Assembly: GCA_024275515.1 (NCBI GenBank)
Contig: JAJRYZ010000255.1
Location: 1-64,000 of the forward strand
Reading direction: 5' to 3'
DNA: 64,000 nucleotides
From: Spirochaetota bacterium
GTDB lineage: Bacteria; Spirochaetota; Spirochaetia; ARS1246
Below are positions 27,927 through 36,429 of this stretch, one piece after another. A program made the position numbers and the translations under genes. The stretch's first letter is position 1. Each line of letters starts with the position of its first letter. Below the pieces are notes generated by a model, which made no database searches, was not told the DNA's origin, and worked only from the letters and a program-made list of their open reading frames with translations.

Positions 27927-29435
27927 ATGAAGCGAGTTATTTCGTGCTTGGTCTTGGTCATGCTGCTCCTGTTATCCGCGCAGGTGTTTGCTTCCGGGGA
28001 TCAAGAGAAGGCGGCCGACGCGGTTGAAAAACCGGTATTGAAGTTTCTGGGAGGAAGCATCGGGGTTTTTGGAGATCCCAACGAAGGACCGGCCAAGGAA
28101 GCGCTGGAGGCAATTACGGGGTATCGGCTTGAGGTTACCTCTCTACCGACGGAAAACAGAGCCCAGGCGCTGAATTTGCAGATGGCGTCCGGGGAAAAAT
28201 ATGATCTGATCCGGAACGTCGACGAATCGCAATTCCTCACCTTTGTCGCAAACGGCGCCGTGCTTCCGATCACGGAACTTGTCAACGAATATGGCCCACA
28301 TATCAAAGCCGCCGTTCCTGATGAAGTATGGGAAGCACTCCGGGCGAAAGACGGCTTGGTATACGGCTTTCCCAGTACCGCCTCACCTATTCTTGGAATG
28401 GCCATGGTCGCTCGGACGGATTGGCTGGAGAAGCTCGGACTGCAGGCGCCGCAGAATCTCGATGAGTTCCGGGACGCACTCAGAACGATAAAAGACCGGG
28501 ACCCGGGCAACATAGGCGCTCGACTGATTCCGTATACCGGATTCGACTGGTGGCGCTGGAAACATGTCGCTTTTCAGGAGCCGTTCCTTTCCGCGTTCGG
28601 TCTGACGTATGAGTGGATAGAGAAGAATGGCGAGATCATATCTCGATATGAATCTGATGGAATGATGAAGTACATCGAGTATATGAAAGGACTGTATGAG
28701 GATGGCCTTCTTGATCCCGATTTCGCCGTTCTTCAAAAGAATGTCGTGGATGAGAAAGTCACATCCGGACGCGTCGCTTTTGCACTCTATCACTGGGACT
28801 CGATGTATAAGACCCGAAACGCCTGGGCGGCGGAAGGGAAGGACTGGGAAATCGACTACATCAAGTATCCCGTTGGACCGAACGGGCGAACCGGGGCGGC
28901 GGTGGGTTCCGGCGTGGGTGTCTCTACTTTCATTCCTCAATTCGCTGAACACCCCGAGGACGCCGTGAAGTACGTCAACGAATTCATCAAACCGGAGAAC
29001 TATCAGAGACTGATTATCGGGGACGAAGGAGTTCATTGGAAATGGGAAGGTGAGAGTCGCGTCCCCATTCTTCCAATCTTTAACGAAGAGCGCGGCAATA
29101 TGTTCTGGTACGAACCCATTCGAATCGGAGAGGTCTACTACCCCTTGTGGAAAACCCGCGTTAACAAGATCAAGGGTATGGGTATCGCCTACAAGGAGAC
29201 CGAAGACGTGTTGCTGGATATCGTACTGCGAAATCCGATCGGCATGGCGACACAACTCAGCGCAACCGAGCTGCATGCCTCTTCGCTTCGACAGATGGCG
29301 GGGGATGAGGTATTGAAGTTCATTCTCGGCGCGCGCGACATCGTCGAATACGACAAGTTTCTGAAGAAGTGGATGGATGAAGGCGGGGCGGCTTCAAAGC
29401 AAGAGATAAACGCCTGGTATTCGTCCCGGCGGTAG
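27927..29435 (+). CDS. Extracellular solute-binding protein
   Basis: Signal peptide MKRVISCLVLVMLLLLSAQVFASGDQEK; 'INAWYSSRR' C-terminus resembles the other SBP ('VNAWYASTQ'). Confidence 0.93.
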   Translation: MKRVISCLVLVMLLLLSAQVFASGDQEKAADAVEKPVLKFLGGSIGVFGDPNEGPAKEALEAITGYRLEVTSLPTENRAQALNLQMASGEKYDLIRNVDESQFLTFVANGAVLPITELVNEYGPHIKAAVPDEVWEALRAKDGLVYGFPSTASPILGMAMVARTDWLEKLGLQAPQNLDEFRDALRTIKDRDPGNIGARLIPYTGFDWWRWKHVAFQEPFLSAFGLTYEWIEKNGEIISRYESDGMMKYIEYMKGLYEDGLLDPDFAVLQKNVVDEKVTSGRVAFALYHWDSMYKTRNAWAAEGKDWEIDYIKYPVGPNGRTGAAVGSGVGVSTFIPQFAEHPEDAVKYVNEFIKPENYQRLIIGDEGVHWKWEGESRVPILPIFNEERGNMFWYEPIRIGEVYYPLWKTRVNKIKGMGIAYKETEDVLLDIVLRNPIGMATQLSATELHASSLRQMAGDEVLKFILGARDIVEYDKFLKKWMDEGGAASKQEINAWYSSRR

Positions 29436-29462
29436 ATCCGACGGAACTCACATCGACCGTGT

Positions 29463-29497
29463 GGCGGCTGAGGCGTAGATATGATGCCTTGGCCGCC
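29463..29497. terminator. Imperfect hairpin between convergent SBP gene and cheW
   Basis: GGCGGCTGAGGC...GCCTTGGCCGCC, 10 of 12 pairs. Confidence 0.5.
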
Positions 29498-29562
29498 TCT
29501 CCACGAAAAGCCGCCTGTTCATGCTTGTTTCAGGAGCGCGGGCGCGTCGAGCCGGGCTAAGA

Positions 29563-30060
29563 CTAAGACACGGCCGCGCGCTCGGCGCTCTCGAACGCAA
29601 CGATCTCACGCACACGCAGGACATTGAGCAATTCAGCTTCCGTCTGAATCACTCCCAAGCTGAACCTGCCCGCCGCATCGCCGAGGTGAGCCGGCGGCGG
29701 CTCGATGTCGGAGTGTTCGACCGTGATTATGTCTTCTACCCGGCTCACGAGCAGACCGATCATATCCGGGCCGGTCTCGTCATCCACCACGCCTTTTTCC
29801 AAGAACCGGCTCATCATGCGCGAGTTTCTCAACACGACGCACCTAGATTCCGAGCGTATCTTCTGATCGCCGACGCCGATCCTGACGCCCAGGTCGATTA
29901 CGGTGACTATCTGACCGCGCAGATTGAGTAACCCGCAGACATACTCCGGCGCCCCCGCGACGGGAACAATGTCGAGCTGGCGATTGATTTCATAGACAAG
30001 CAAAACATCGATCCCGAAGAGCATCTCACCGATCCTGAAAGTGACAAACTGACGCTTCAT
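29563..30060 (-). CDS. cheW: Chemotaxis coupling protein CheW
   Basis: FVTFRIGEMLFGIDVLLVYEINRQLDIVPVAGAPEYVCGLLNLRGQIVTVIDLGVRIG. Confidence 0.96.
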   Translation of the reverse strand: MKRQFVTFRIGEMLFGIDVLLVYEINRQLDIVPVAGAPEYVCGLLNLRGQIVTVIDLGVRIGVGDQKIRSESRCVVLRNSRMMSRFLEKGVVDDETGPDMIGLLVSRVEDIITVEHSDIEPPPAHLGDAAGRFSLGVIQTEAELLNVLRVREIVAFESAERAAVS

Positions 30061-30183
30061 ATTTCAACCTCCACTCCGGCCGTCAAACCGGCCACCGCCG
30101 CACGACCATCTCGGTCGTCTCGACCGGTGGCCGGAGTTTCAGATGTCACAATGAGAACTCCTGTCTCGTGACGGTGGACCGCG

Positions 30184-32772
30184 TCATCGCGGAACCAACG
30201 CTTTCAGCGTCGTGCGGAGTCCCTCTTTGTCGAATTTCGCCTCGAAAGCGTCGACCCCGGCGTCCAGAATTCGCTTTCGATCGCTTTCGTGCACCATGGA
30301 AGTGAGTGCCACGACAGGAAGTCCCGTATGCTTCCGGGAAGAGCGCACCAACGCAGTCAACTCTAATCCGTCAAGTTTGGGCATCTGAATGTCCGTAACC
30401 AGCAGGTCGTAATCACTCGCGTTGAGCATGGACCACGCTTCTTCGCCGTCCTTCGCAACGTCCATTTCGCAGCCGATTTCCCTCAGGTAGGTGCTCACGA
30501 CTATGCGGAAGAACTCCGTATCCTCGGCAAGCAATACGCGCTTCCCGCGGAGCTCTTCGCCGGCGCCGGTTTCCTGGTACATCGTGGGTTCCGCCGCTTC
30601 CAGTAGGCCATACACCTCGAGACAGATGATGAGATCCCCTCCCGCAACTATGGATCCCAAGACGCCCGTACCCGTAATTGTCTCTCTGTCGAGCCGAGCG
30701 TCCGTCTCGAGAATATCCTCGACACGACTTGCGCAAATCCCGACCCGCTTGCTCACGAGTTTCGGCACGATGACGAAGAGTTCGTCGTCGTCTGATTCCG
30801 GACGCTTCACGGGAAGATAATCGTGAAGCCTGATAAGGCGCATCGTGGCGTCTTCGTATTTCAGGTACTCCTTGTCATCTATCCATTCGACGGCGCCTCG
30901 GTCGACTCTCTCTATCCGCTTTACCATCGACAGGTTGATCGCAAAGTGCTCGGAAGTGCCGCTTCGGAAGAGCAGCAGGGACTGCTTCTCCCTTATGCCG
31001 TCTCCGTCTTTGCCTTCAGATAGTGCCGATTCGATTCTCTCCAGGTCTCCTCCGAAACGCAGGCGAGCGGTAGTGGCCATGCCGGCCGCATCCAGGATCA
31101 TAGCGACGCGACCATCTCCCATAATCGTGGTGCCGGCGTAAAAGGGGCATTTTTTTAGATACGCCGGAAGAGGCTTAACGACGATCTCTTCGTTGTCTCT
31201 GAGAGTTTCGACGACAAGACCGTATGGGTTGGCGCCGACACGCAGGACGATTATGTTCAACGCGTTACGAAGATTGCGTCGCCGATCCGAAGCGTCGCGC
31301 CGTCGGTCGTCTTCGGCCTGTTTTCGTTTGGATTCGGACTCGCAGGATGCGTTCGCCGCCCGGTCGCTCGTTTCCCGCGAAATCGCGCCGGAGTCGAGCT
31401 CGGTAGCCCGTCGGTCCAGAATGCCTGTCCGCCGTTCGGCATGTCGCGTGCCCGTCGCGTCGACGTACGTGCTTTCGATTCCGAGCGCATCGTTCAAGCG
31501 GATGAGAGGAAGCACTTTTTCGCGCAACCTCATCACCGGCCGTCCATGGATGCTCTCAATTCGGCGCGGTACATCCCGCGCGCGAATGCGCACCAGCTCC
31601 TCGATGTCGACCTGAGGGATCGCGAACACCCGATCTTCGTTCTCAAGGATCAACGCCGGCATGACGGCCAGCGTGAGAGGCAGTTTGAGCGTGACGCGAG
31701 TCCCCTGCCCGAGTTTCGATTCGATATCCACCGTTCCGCCTATTTTCTCGATGTTGGAACGTACCACGTCCATTCCCACACCACGCCCGGAAACGTCGCT
31801 TACCTGCTCCGCCGTTGAAAAACCCGGCGCAAGTATCAGCCGTAGCGCCTCGCGGTCCGACATCTGGTCTGCGTCATTTGGGGAGATCATGTCACGTTCG
31901 ATCGCCTTTTGCTTGATTCTTTCGGGATCGATACCGCCGCCGTCGTCGACTATCTCGATGACGACCTGCCCGCCTTCGTGCCGCGCACTCAGTTCGACGT
32001 GTCCCTGGGCCGCTTTTCCCGCGGCCTTTCGTTCCTCGGGAGTTTCAATGCCATGATCGGCGCAATTGCGAATGAGATGCGTGAGCGGATCCCCGAGCGC
32101 TTCTATGATCGACTTGTCCAGCTCCACGTTTTCGCCTTGTATGACGAGCTCAATCTCCTTTCCCAGTTTTCGGCTCAAGTCACGGATCAGGCGGGGGAAT
32201 TTCGAGAAGACGGTTCCGACCAACTGCATGCGGGTTCCCATGACACCGCCTTGAAGTTCACTCGTAACACCGTCAATGTCGAGCATAGCGCCGTTCAATA
32301 GCGGCAAATCGGAAAAGGTGCCGTCCAACAACTGGCGTAGCGCGGCGTTGATGTTGTTGAACTCGCGTTCGACAAGCTCCGCGAACGCATCCGCGCCTCC
32401 ATTGCCCGACGTGCGCGCCGCGGCGTCTAGACTTTCCCGGGAGGAAGCCAGTTGCTTCCTCAGCCGGTTCAATTCGGGGCTGCGCGCCATTCCGGAGGAC
32501 AGTTTTTCCATGAGCGACCGCTTAATGCGGTTGCGGCTCAGCACCAACTCTCCCGTGAGGTTCATCAGGTTATCCAGCAGGTCGATCCGAACACGAAGCG
32601 ATTGGGAACTTGAGGACGCTCCCGTGTCTTTCTCTCGGCGCGGGGGATCCGTAACCGGCTCGCTCGATCGCGCGTCTCGGGTCGTCTCCTCCGGCGTCGA
32701 CTCGCCGGCGGCCGTTTGGGAAGGCAGGAAGGCCACCAGCGGCGCCAGCTTTTCCGCGATCGCTTCTCTCAA
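30184..32772 (-). CDS. cheA: CheA histidine kinase, P3-P4-P5 plus second CheW-like and REC domains (P1 is upstream of an in-frame UGA)
   Basis: VRIDLLDNLMNLTGELVLSRNRI (P3), HLIRNCADHGIETPEER (N box), DVSGRGVGMDVVRSNIEKIGG (G box), C-terminal REC 'VLLAEDTEFFRIVV...LLVTDIQMPKLDG'. Only a TTG 3 nt after the UGA is available as start. Confidence 0.92.
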   Translation of the reverse strand: MREAIAEKLAPLVAFLPSQTAAGESTPEETTRDARSSEPVTDPPRREKDTGASSSSQSLRVRIDLLDNLMNLTGELVLSRNRIKRSLMEKLSSGMARSPELNRLRKQLASSRESLDAAARTSGNGGADAFAELVEREFNNINAALRQLLDGTFSDLPLLNGAMLDIDGVTSELQGGVMGTRMQLVGTVFSKFPRLIRDLSRKLGKEIELVIQGENVELDKSIIEALGDPLTHLIRNCADHGIETPEERKAAGKAAQGHVELSARHEGGQVVIEIVDDGGGIDPERIKQKAIERDMISPNDADQMSDREALRLILAPGFSTAEQVSDVSGRGVGMDVVRSNIEKIGGTVDIESKLGQGTRVTLKLPLTLAVMPALILENEDRVFAIPQVDIEELVRIRARDVPRRIESIHGRPVMRLREKVLPLIRLNDALGIESTYVDATGTRHAERRTGILDRRATELDSGAISRETSDRAANASCESESKRKQAEDDRRRDASDRRRNLRNALNIIVLRVGANPYGLVVETLRDNEEIVVKPLPAYLKKCPFYAGTTIMGDGRVAMILDAAGMATTARLRFGGDLERIESALSEGKDGDGIREKQSLLLFRSGTSEHFAINLSMVKRIERVDRGAVEWIDDKEYLKYEDATMRLIRLHDYLPVKRPESDDDELFVIVPKLVSKRVGICASRVEDILETDARLDRETITGTGVLGSIVAGGDLIICLEVYGLLEAAEPTMYQETGAGEELRGKRVLLAEDTEFFRIVVSTYLREIGCEMDVAKDGEEAWSMLNASDYDLLVTDIQMPKLDGLELTALVRSSRKHTGLPVVALTSMVHESDRKRILDAGVDAFEAKFDKEGLRTTLKALVPR

Positions 32773-32775
32773 GAA

Positions 32776-33420
32776 TCAGTCGAGATCGGTCACTTTGACG
32801 ATGGCCAGGTAATCGGCGAGAACGTCCTCCGCGCCGGCTTTTCCTTCCGCGGTTACTTGTTCACATATGGTTCGCAGCAATTCGCCGAGCCGTTCGGCAA
32901 GCTCGGCGGGAAGCTCGTCGAAATCGGCGGACTGCAGAAGACTCATAGCCTCTATAAACTCGGGAGTCCCCTGGTTCCGTGAATGAGCCGCCGCCTCACC
33001 GCTCTTTTCGTCCGACTTGAGAGAATCGGGCCGTTCGGACGGGAGTATCTCCGACAACCGGGCAAGCTCTTCATCGATGGGGATGGTTTCGGAGGCATGC
33101 ACATCATCGATCAACACTCGAAGCTTATCGGCGCCTGCAAGCAGAACGTCCACGATTTCGGCCCGCACCGACAGCTTGCCGTCGCGTATCAGGCCCATGA
33201 TGTTCTCCATTGAATGGGCCAACTCGGTGATATGGGTCATCGAAAAGAAACCGAATCCCCCTTTCATGCTGTGGACGGCGCGGAAAATCCGATTCACCGC
33301 CTCCGGGTCCACGACATCGGGATGAGCCTCCAGCGCCATGAGCTCCGGTTCAATCGCCTCGAGATGCTCCTTCGATTCCGTGACCAGCTCATCGAGCAGG
33401 TCTTCATCAACATCGGCCAT
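32776..33420 (-). CDS. CheA P1 (Hpt) domain, in the same frame as and immediately upstream of the rest of cheA
   Basis: AVNRIFRAVHSMKGGFGFFSMTHITELAHSMENIM Hpt motif; ends ...VKVTDLD-TGA at 32776-32778. Confidence 0.9.
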   Translation of the reverse strand: MADVDEDLLDELVTESKEHLEAIEPELMALEAHPDVVDPEAVNRIFRAVHSMKGGFGFFSMTHITELAHSMENIMGLIRDGKLSVRAEIVDVLLAGADKLRVLIDDVHASETIPIDEELARLSEILPSERPDSLKSDEKSGEAAAHSRNQGTPEFIEAMSLLQSADFDELPAELAERLGELLRTICEQVTAEGKAGAEDVLADYLAIVKVTDLD

Positions 33421-33452
33421 GCGACGTACTCCTCTCTTTACCCGTCCGCGAA

Positions 33453-33833
33453 TCAGAACTCATCATCGATATCAAGTACCTCCATGAGCCGGGTCGTGAT
33501 ATCCTCGGGCGTGAACGGCTTGGTCACGTAATGTCTGGCGCCGAGCCGGATGGCCTTAAGCACGGACTCCTTCTCCGATTCGGCGCTGACCATGATTACC
33601 GGAATATGCTGGAAGTTCGGGTTCGCCTTGATAATCTCGAGGCATTCGATCCCGTCCATCTCAGGCATGGTGATATCCAGGGTAATGGCGGCTATGTGAG
33701 CTGCATCCGTCTCCAGAGCCTCCAGCGCCTCGCGCCCGTCCTTGGCTTCGATTATTTCATACCCCATTATTTGCGCAGCGCCGGATATCATCCGTCTCAT
33801 TACGGTCGAGTCGTCTACAACGAGTAGCTTCAT
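33453..33833 (-). CDS. Single-domain response regulator (CheY-like)
   Basis: LLVVDDSTVMRRMISGAA, ITLDITMPEMDGIECL, GARHYVTKPFTPEDI. Confidence 0.95.
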   Translation of the reverse strand: MKLLVVDDSTVMRRMISGAAQIMGYEIIEAKDGREALEALETDAAHIAAITLDITMPEMDGIECLEIIKANPNFQHIPVIMVSAESEKESVLKAIRLGARHYVTKPFTPEDITTRLMEVLDIDDEF

Positions 33834-34698
33834 TGTCGGCTCCTTGGTATTGAGTTTTTGACCTGGTAGTAGACGCCCGTCGTTCCCGTTCTCATGTCAA
33901 ACGCGGTGCTGTAGCCGGCCAACGACTCCGACGCACCGAGGAAAAAGTAGCCCCCGGGGTAAAGCGCTTTGGATATTCGGTCGAACAGGTCGCGCTTGAA
34001 CTCATCGGAGAAATAAATGGCGGTGTTTCGACAGAGAATAATGTCGAAACTTCCGAGCTGAGCAAAAGAGTTCTGGAGGTTGAATTTCTTCAATCTCACC
34101 ATCCGCTTGACCTCCGGAGCGATTTCCACACCCGCCCGTTCTGCACAAAGAACGCGTCCCGATACTCCGGCGGAAGTCCGCGGCTCATTGCAATGGATTC
34201 GTAGCGCCCAAGCTTGGCAAGGCGCAGGGCGCTCGTTGAAATGTCCGATGCGAGTATGTCGCAGCTCAGTTTTGCGATGTCCGGGTTCGAACGTGCGGCG
34301 TCTATGAAGGTCATCGCGATGGAGTACGGCTCCTGCCCCGTCGAGCAGGCTGCCGACCAGATTTTTATGGATGTGCGGCCGTTCTCGCGCGCCCGGTTTG
34401 CGTATTCGGGAAGCAGGATCTCCTTCAGGATGGTGAAGGGGTGACTGTCGCGAAACCACAGTGTCTCGTTCGTGGACATCAGATCGACGACCTTGTCGCG
34501 CAGATCGTCGTCTCCACCGTATTTGACTTTGTTGTAGAATTCGGAGAACGATTCGCACCCCGTTTCCAGAACCAGGGAACCCAGACGCGTCTCTATGAGA
34601 TATGCCTTATTTTCCGCAACCAGGATACCGCTCATCTCCGCCAACAGCTTGCGAAACGCCGAGAACTCGCGTGCACTTATGCTGAGCACCGCCATCAA
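33830..34698 (-). pseudogene. cheR: CheR methyltransferase interrupted by an apparent 1-nt frameshift
   Basis: N-terminal frame 34096-34698 (IKIWSAACSTGQEPYSIAMTF) continues in another frame to 33830 (IAPEVKRMVRLKKFNLQNSF...FDIILCRNTAIYFSDEFKRDLFDRISKALYPGGYFFLGASESL). Shift at the AAA run at 34123-34125. Confidence 0.88.
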
Positions 34699-35312
34699 TC
34701 GGTTCCCGACGGCTCCGTACCGCGTCGGTCCGCGCGGGGCGACAGAAGATCAATGACCTCCGCGATCCGACCTTTCGAATCGTCGATCTCGCGAAGGATC
34801 GACACGGCCTCGTCGATTTTCCGCCTCAACTCAAAAACACGCGCCTCGAGCACCCGTACTTCGTGTTCGGCATGACGTTCAACGACATCCTTCGCTTCAC
34901 GAACATCGCTCAGCTCCGCGTCACGCGACAGATAATCACAAACATTACTTATCTTTTCCAGCAGAAGTGTACCGTCCACCGGCTTCTCGATGTAATCGCG
35001 CGCTCCCATGCGCATCGCCTCCACGGCGGAGCGTACGGAATTACTCGCGGTAATGACGATAACCTCCAGCTCGGGACGTTCCGCCTTGCATCGGCGCAGC
35101 ACATCGAGACCCGATATTCCCGGCAGCATCAAATCCGTGACCAGCAGATCGTACGCGCCCGACGAAAGCCGCTCCAGACCTTCCTCCCCCGTTTCAACCG
35201 CGTCGACGATACACTCACCGAAACCGTATTCATCAAGTCCCTCTGCAAGAATACCCCTGAACATCTCAACCATTATCGGATCGTCTTCTATGTGTAGTAT
35301 TCTCATTGTCAT
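34695..35312 (-). CDS. Response regulator with C-terminal coiled coil
   Basis: MRILHIEDDPIMVEMFRGIL, YDLLVTDLMLPGISGLDVL, GARDYIEKPV. ATGA overlap with cheB stop. Confidence 0.88.
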   Translation of the reverse strand: MTMRILHIEDDPIMVEMFRGILAEGLDEYGFGECIVDAVETGEEGLERLSSGAYDLLVTDLMLPGISGLDVLRRCKAERPELEVIVITASNSVRSAVEAMRMGARDYIEKPVDGTLLLEKISNVCDYLSRDAELSDVREAKDVVERHAEHEVRVLEARVFELRRKIDEAVSILREIDDSKGRIAEVIDLLSPRADRRGTEPSGTD

Positions 35313-36379
35313 CCTGCTCCCTTCCGGGCGAGGGCTACGATACGTTCCGCGATTTTGTCCAGGTCCACTGACTCGTCGCTCAATCCCGCGGCATCGACGG
35401 CTTGCGGCATGCCGTACACGACGCATGTTGTCTCGGACTGCGTGATACAATAGCATCCTTTCCGCTTCAGCGCCTCTACGCCTTTCTTCCCGTCCGAACC
35501 CATTCCCGTCATTATCGCGGCAAGAACTCCTTCATCGCCGTAACATGCGGCGAGTGCGCGGAAAAGCACGTCGACCGCCGGCCGACAACTGTTTTCCTTG
35601 GGACCGTCGTTGACGCCGACCGTAACGCCGTTCGCAGTCTTGCGTACAACCATGTGCCGACTGCCCGGAGCGATCAGCGCAAGACCGGGTCGAAGAATAT
35701 CTCCCTCTTTGCCCTCCCGAACGACAAGTTCGGACTTCCTGTTCAAATCGGCGGCCAACGCCTTCGTAAACGGCGCGGGCATATGCTGCACCACGACGAC
35801 GGGCAGCGGAAAACTACGCGGCAGGGCGGGAATTACTCGAGCCAGCGCGTTCGGACCTCCGGTAGAAATACCGATACCCAGCACGCCAAACCGAGTGGGA
35901 ACAGGCGCGATGCGACGTTGCGCGGGCCTTTCGTCCGTTCTTCCCACCGCGCCGCGCATGCGTCGGCGAAGCCAAACGGCTTTGAGTACATCCTGCAAAG
36001 CGGTCTTCAGCTCCGTTGCGTTCTCCGCCGCGTCCGGGCCAATCGGCTTGCGGACAAACTCGAAAGCCCCGGCATTCATGGCTTTTATCGTCGTTGACGC
36101 GGCGTGTTCCGAGACTCCGCTTACCATCACGACGTCAACATCGGGGAAATCGCGCTTGATCCGGCCGAGCGTCTCGAGCCCGCCGATGCCCGGCATCTCG
36201 ACGTCCAGCAATACCAGATCAAACCTCGATGCGGCGAGTTTTTTAAGCGCAATTTCCCCCGTGGGAGCCCTCTCCCCTACCGTGGCGAAGGGGAGAGCAT
36301 CGACGGCGTCGGAAACCAAGGCGCGATAAGTTATCGTGTCGTCGACGACGAGTGCGACGAGTTGTTCGGTCATTCGCAT
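35309..36379 (-). CDS. cheB: CheB methylesterase (REC + CheB)
   Basis: REC N-terminus LVVDDTITYRALVSDAV; GIGISTGGPNALARVIPALP, VVVQHMPAPFTKALAADLN, AIMTGMGSDGKKGVEALK. Confidence 0.96.
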   Translation of the reverse strand: MRMTEQLVALVVDDTITYRALVSDAVDALPFATVGERAPTGEIALKKLAASRFDLVLLDVEMPGIGGLETLGRIKRDFPDVDVVMVSGVSEHAASTTIKAMNAGAFEFVRKPIGPDAAENATELKTALQDVLKAVWLRRRMRGAVGRTDERPAQRRIAPVPTRFGVLGIGISTGGPNALARVIPALPRSFPLPVVVVQHMPAPFTKALAADLNRKSELVVREGKEGDILRPGLALIAPGSRHMVVRKTANGVTVGVNDGPKENSCRPAVDVLFRALAACYGDEGVLAAIMTGMGSDGKKGVEALKRKGCYCITQSETTCVVYGMPQAVDAAGLSDESVDLDKIAERIVALARKGAG

Positions 36380-36429
36380 CGTGCCATATCACCATTCATA
36401 ATTCACATGTCGCTGAATTCGGAAAGTTC

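Noticed and set aside
32776-32778. Selenocysteine UGA in cheA
   Set aside because: Flanking residues and position (an inter-domain linker) give no reason for Sec, and I cannot see a convincing bacterial SECIS hairpin right after the codon. Left under readthrough/mutation instead.
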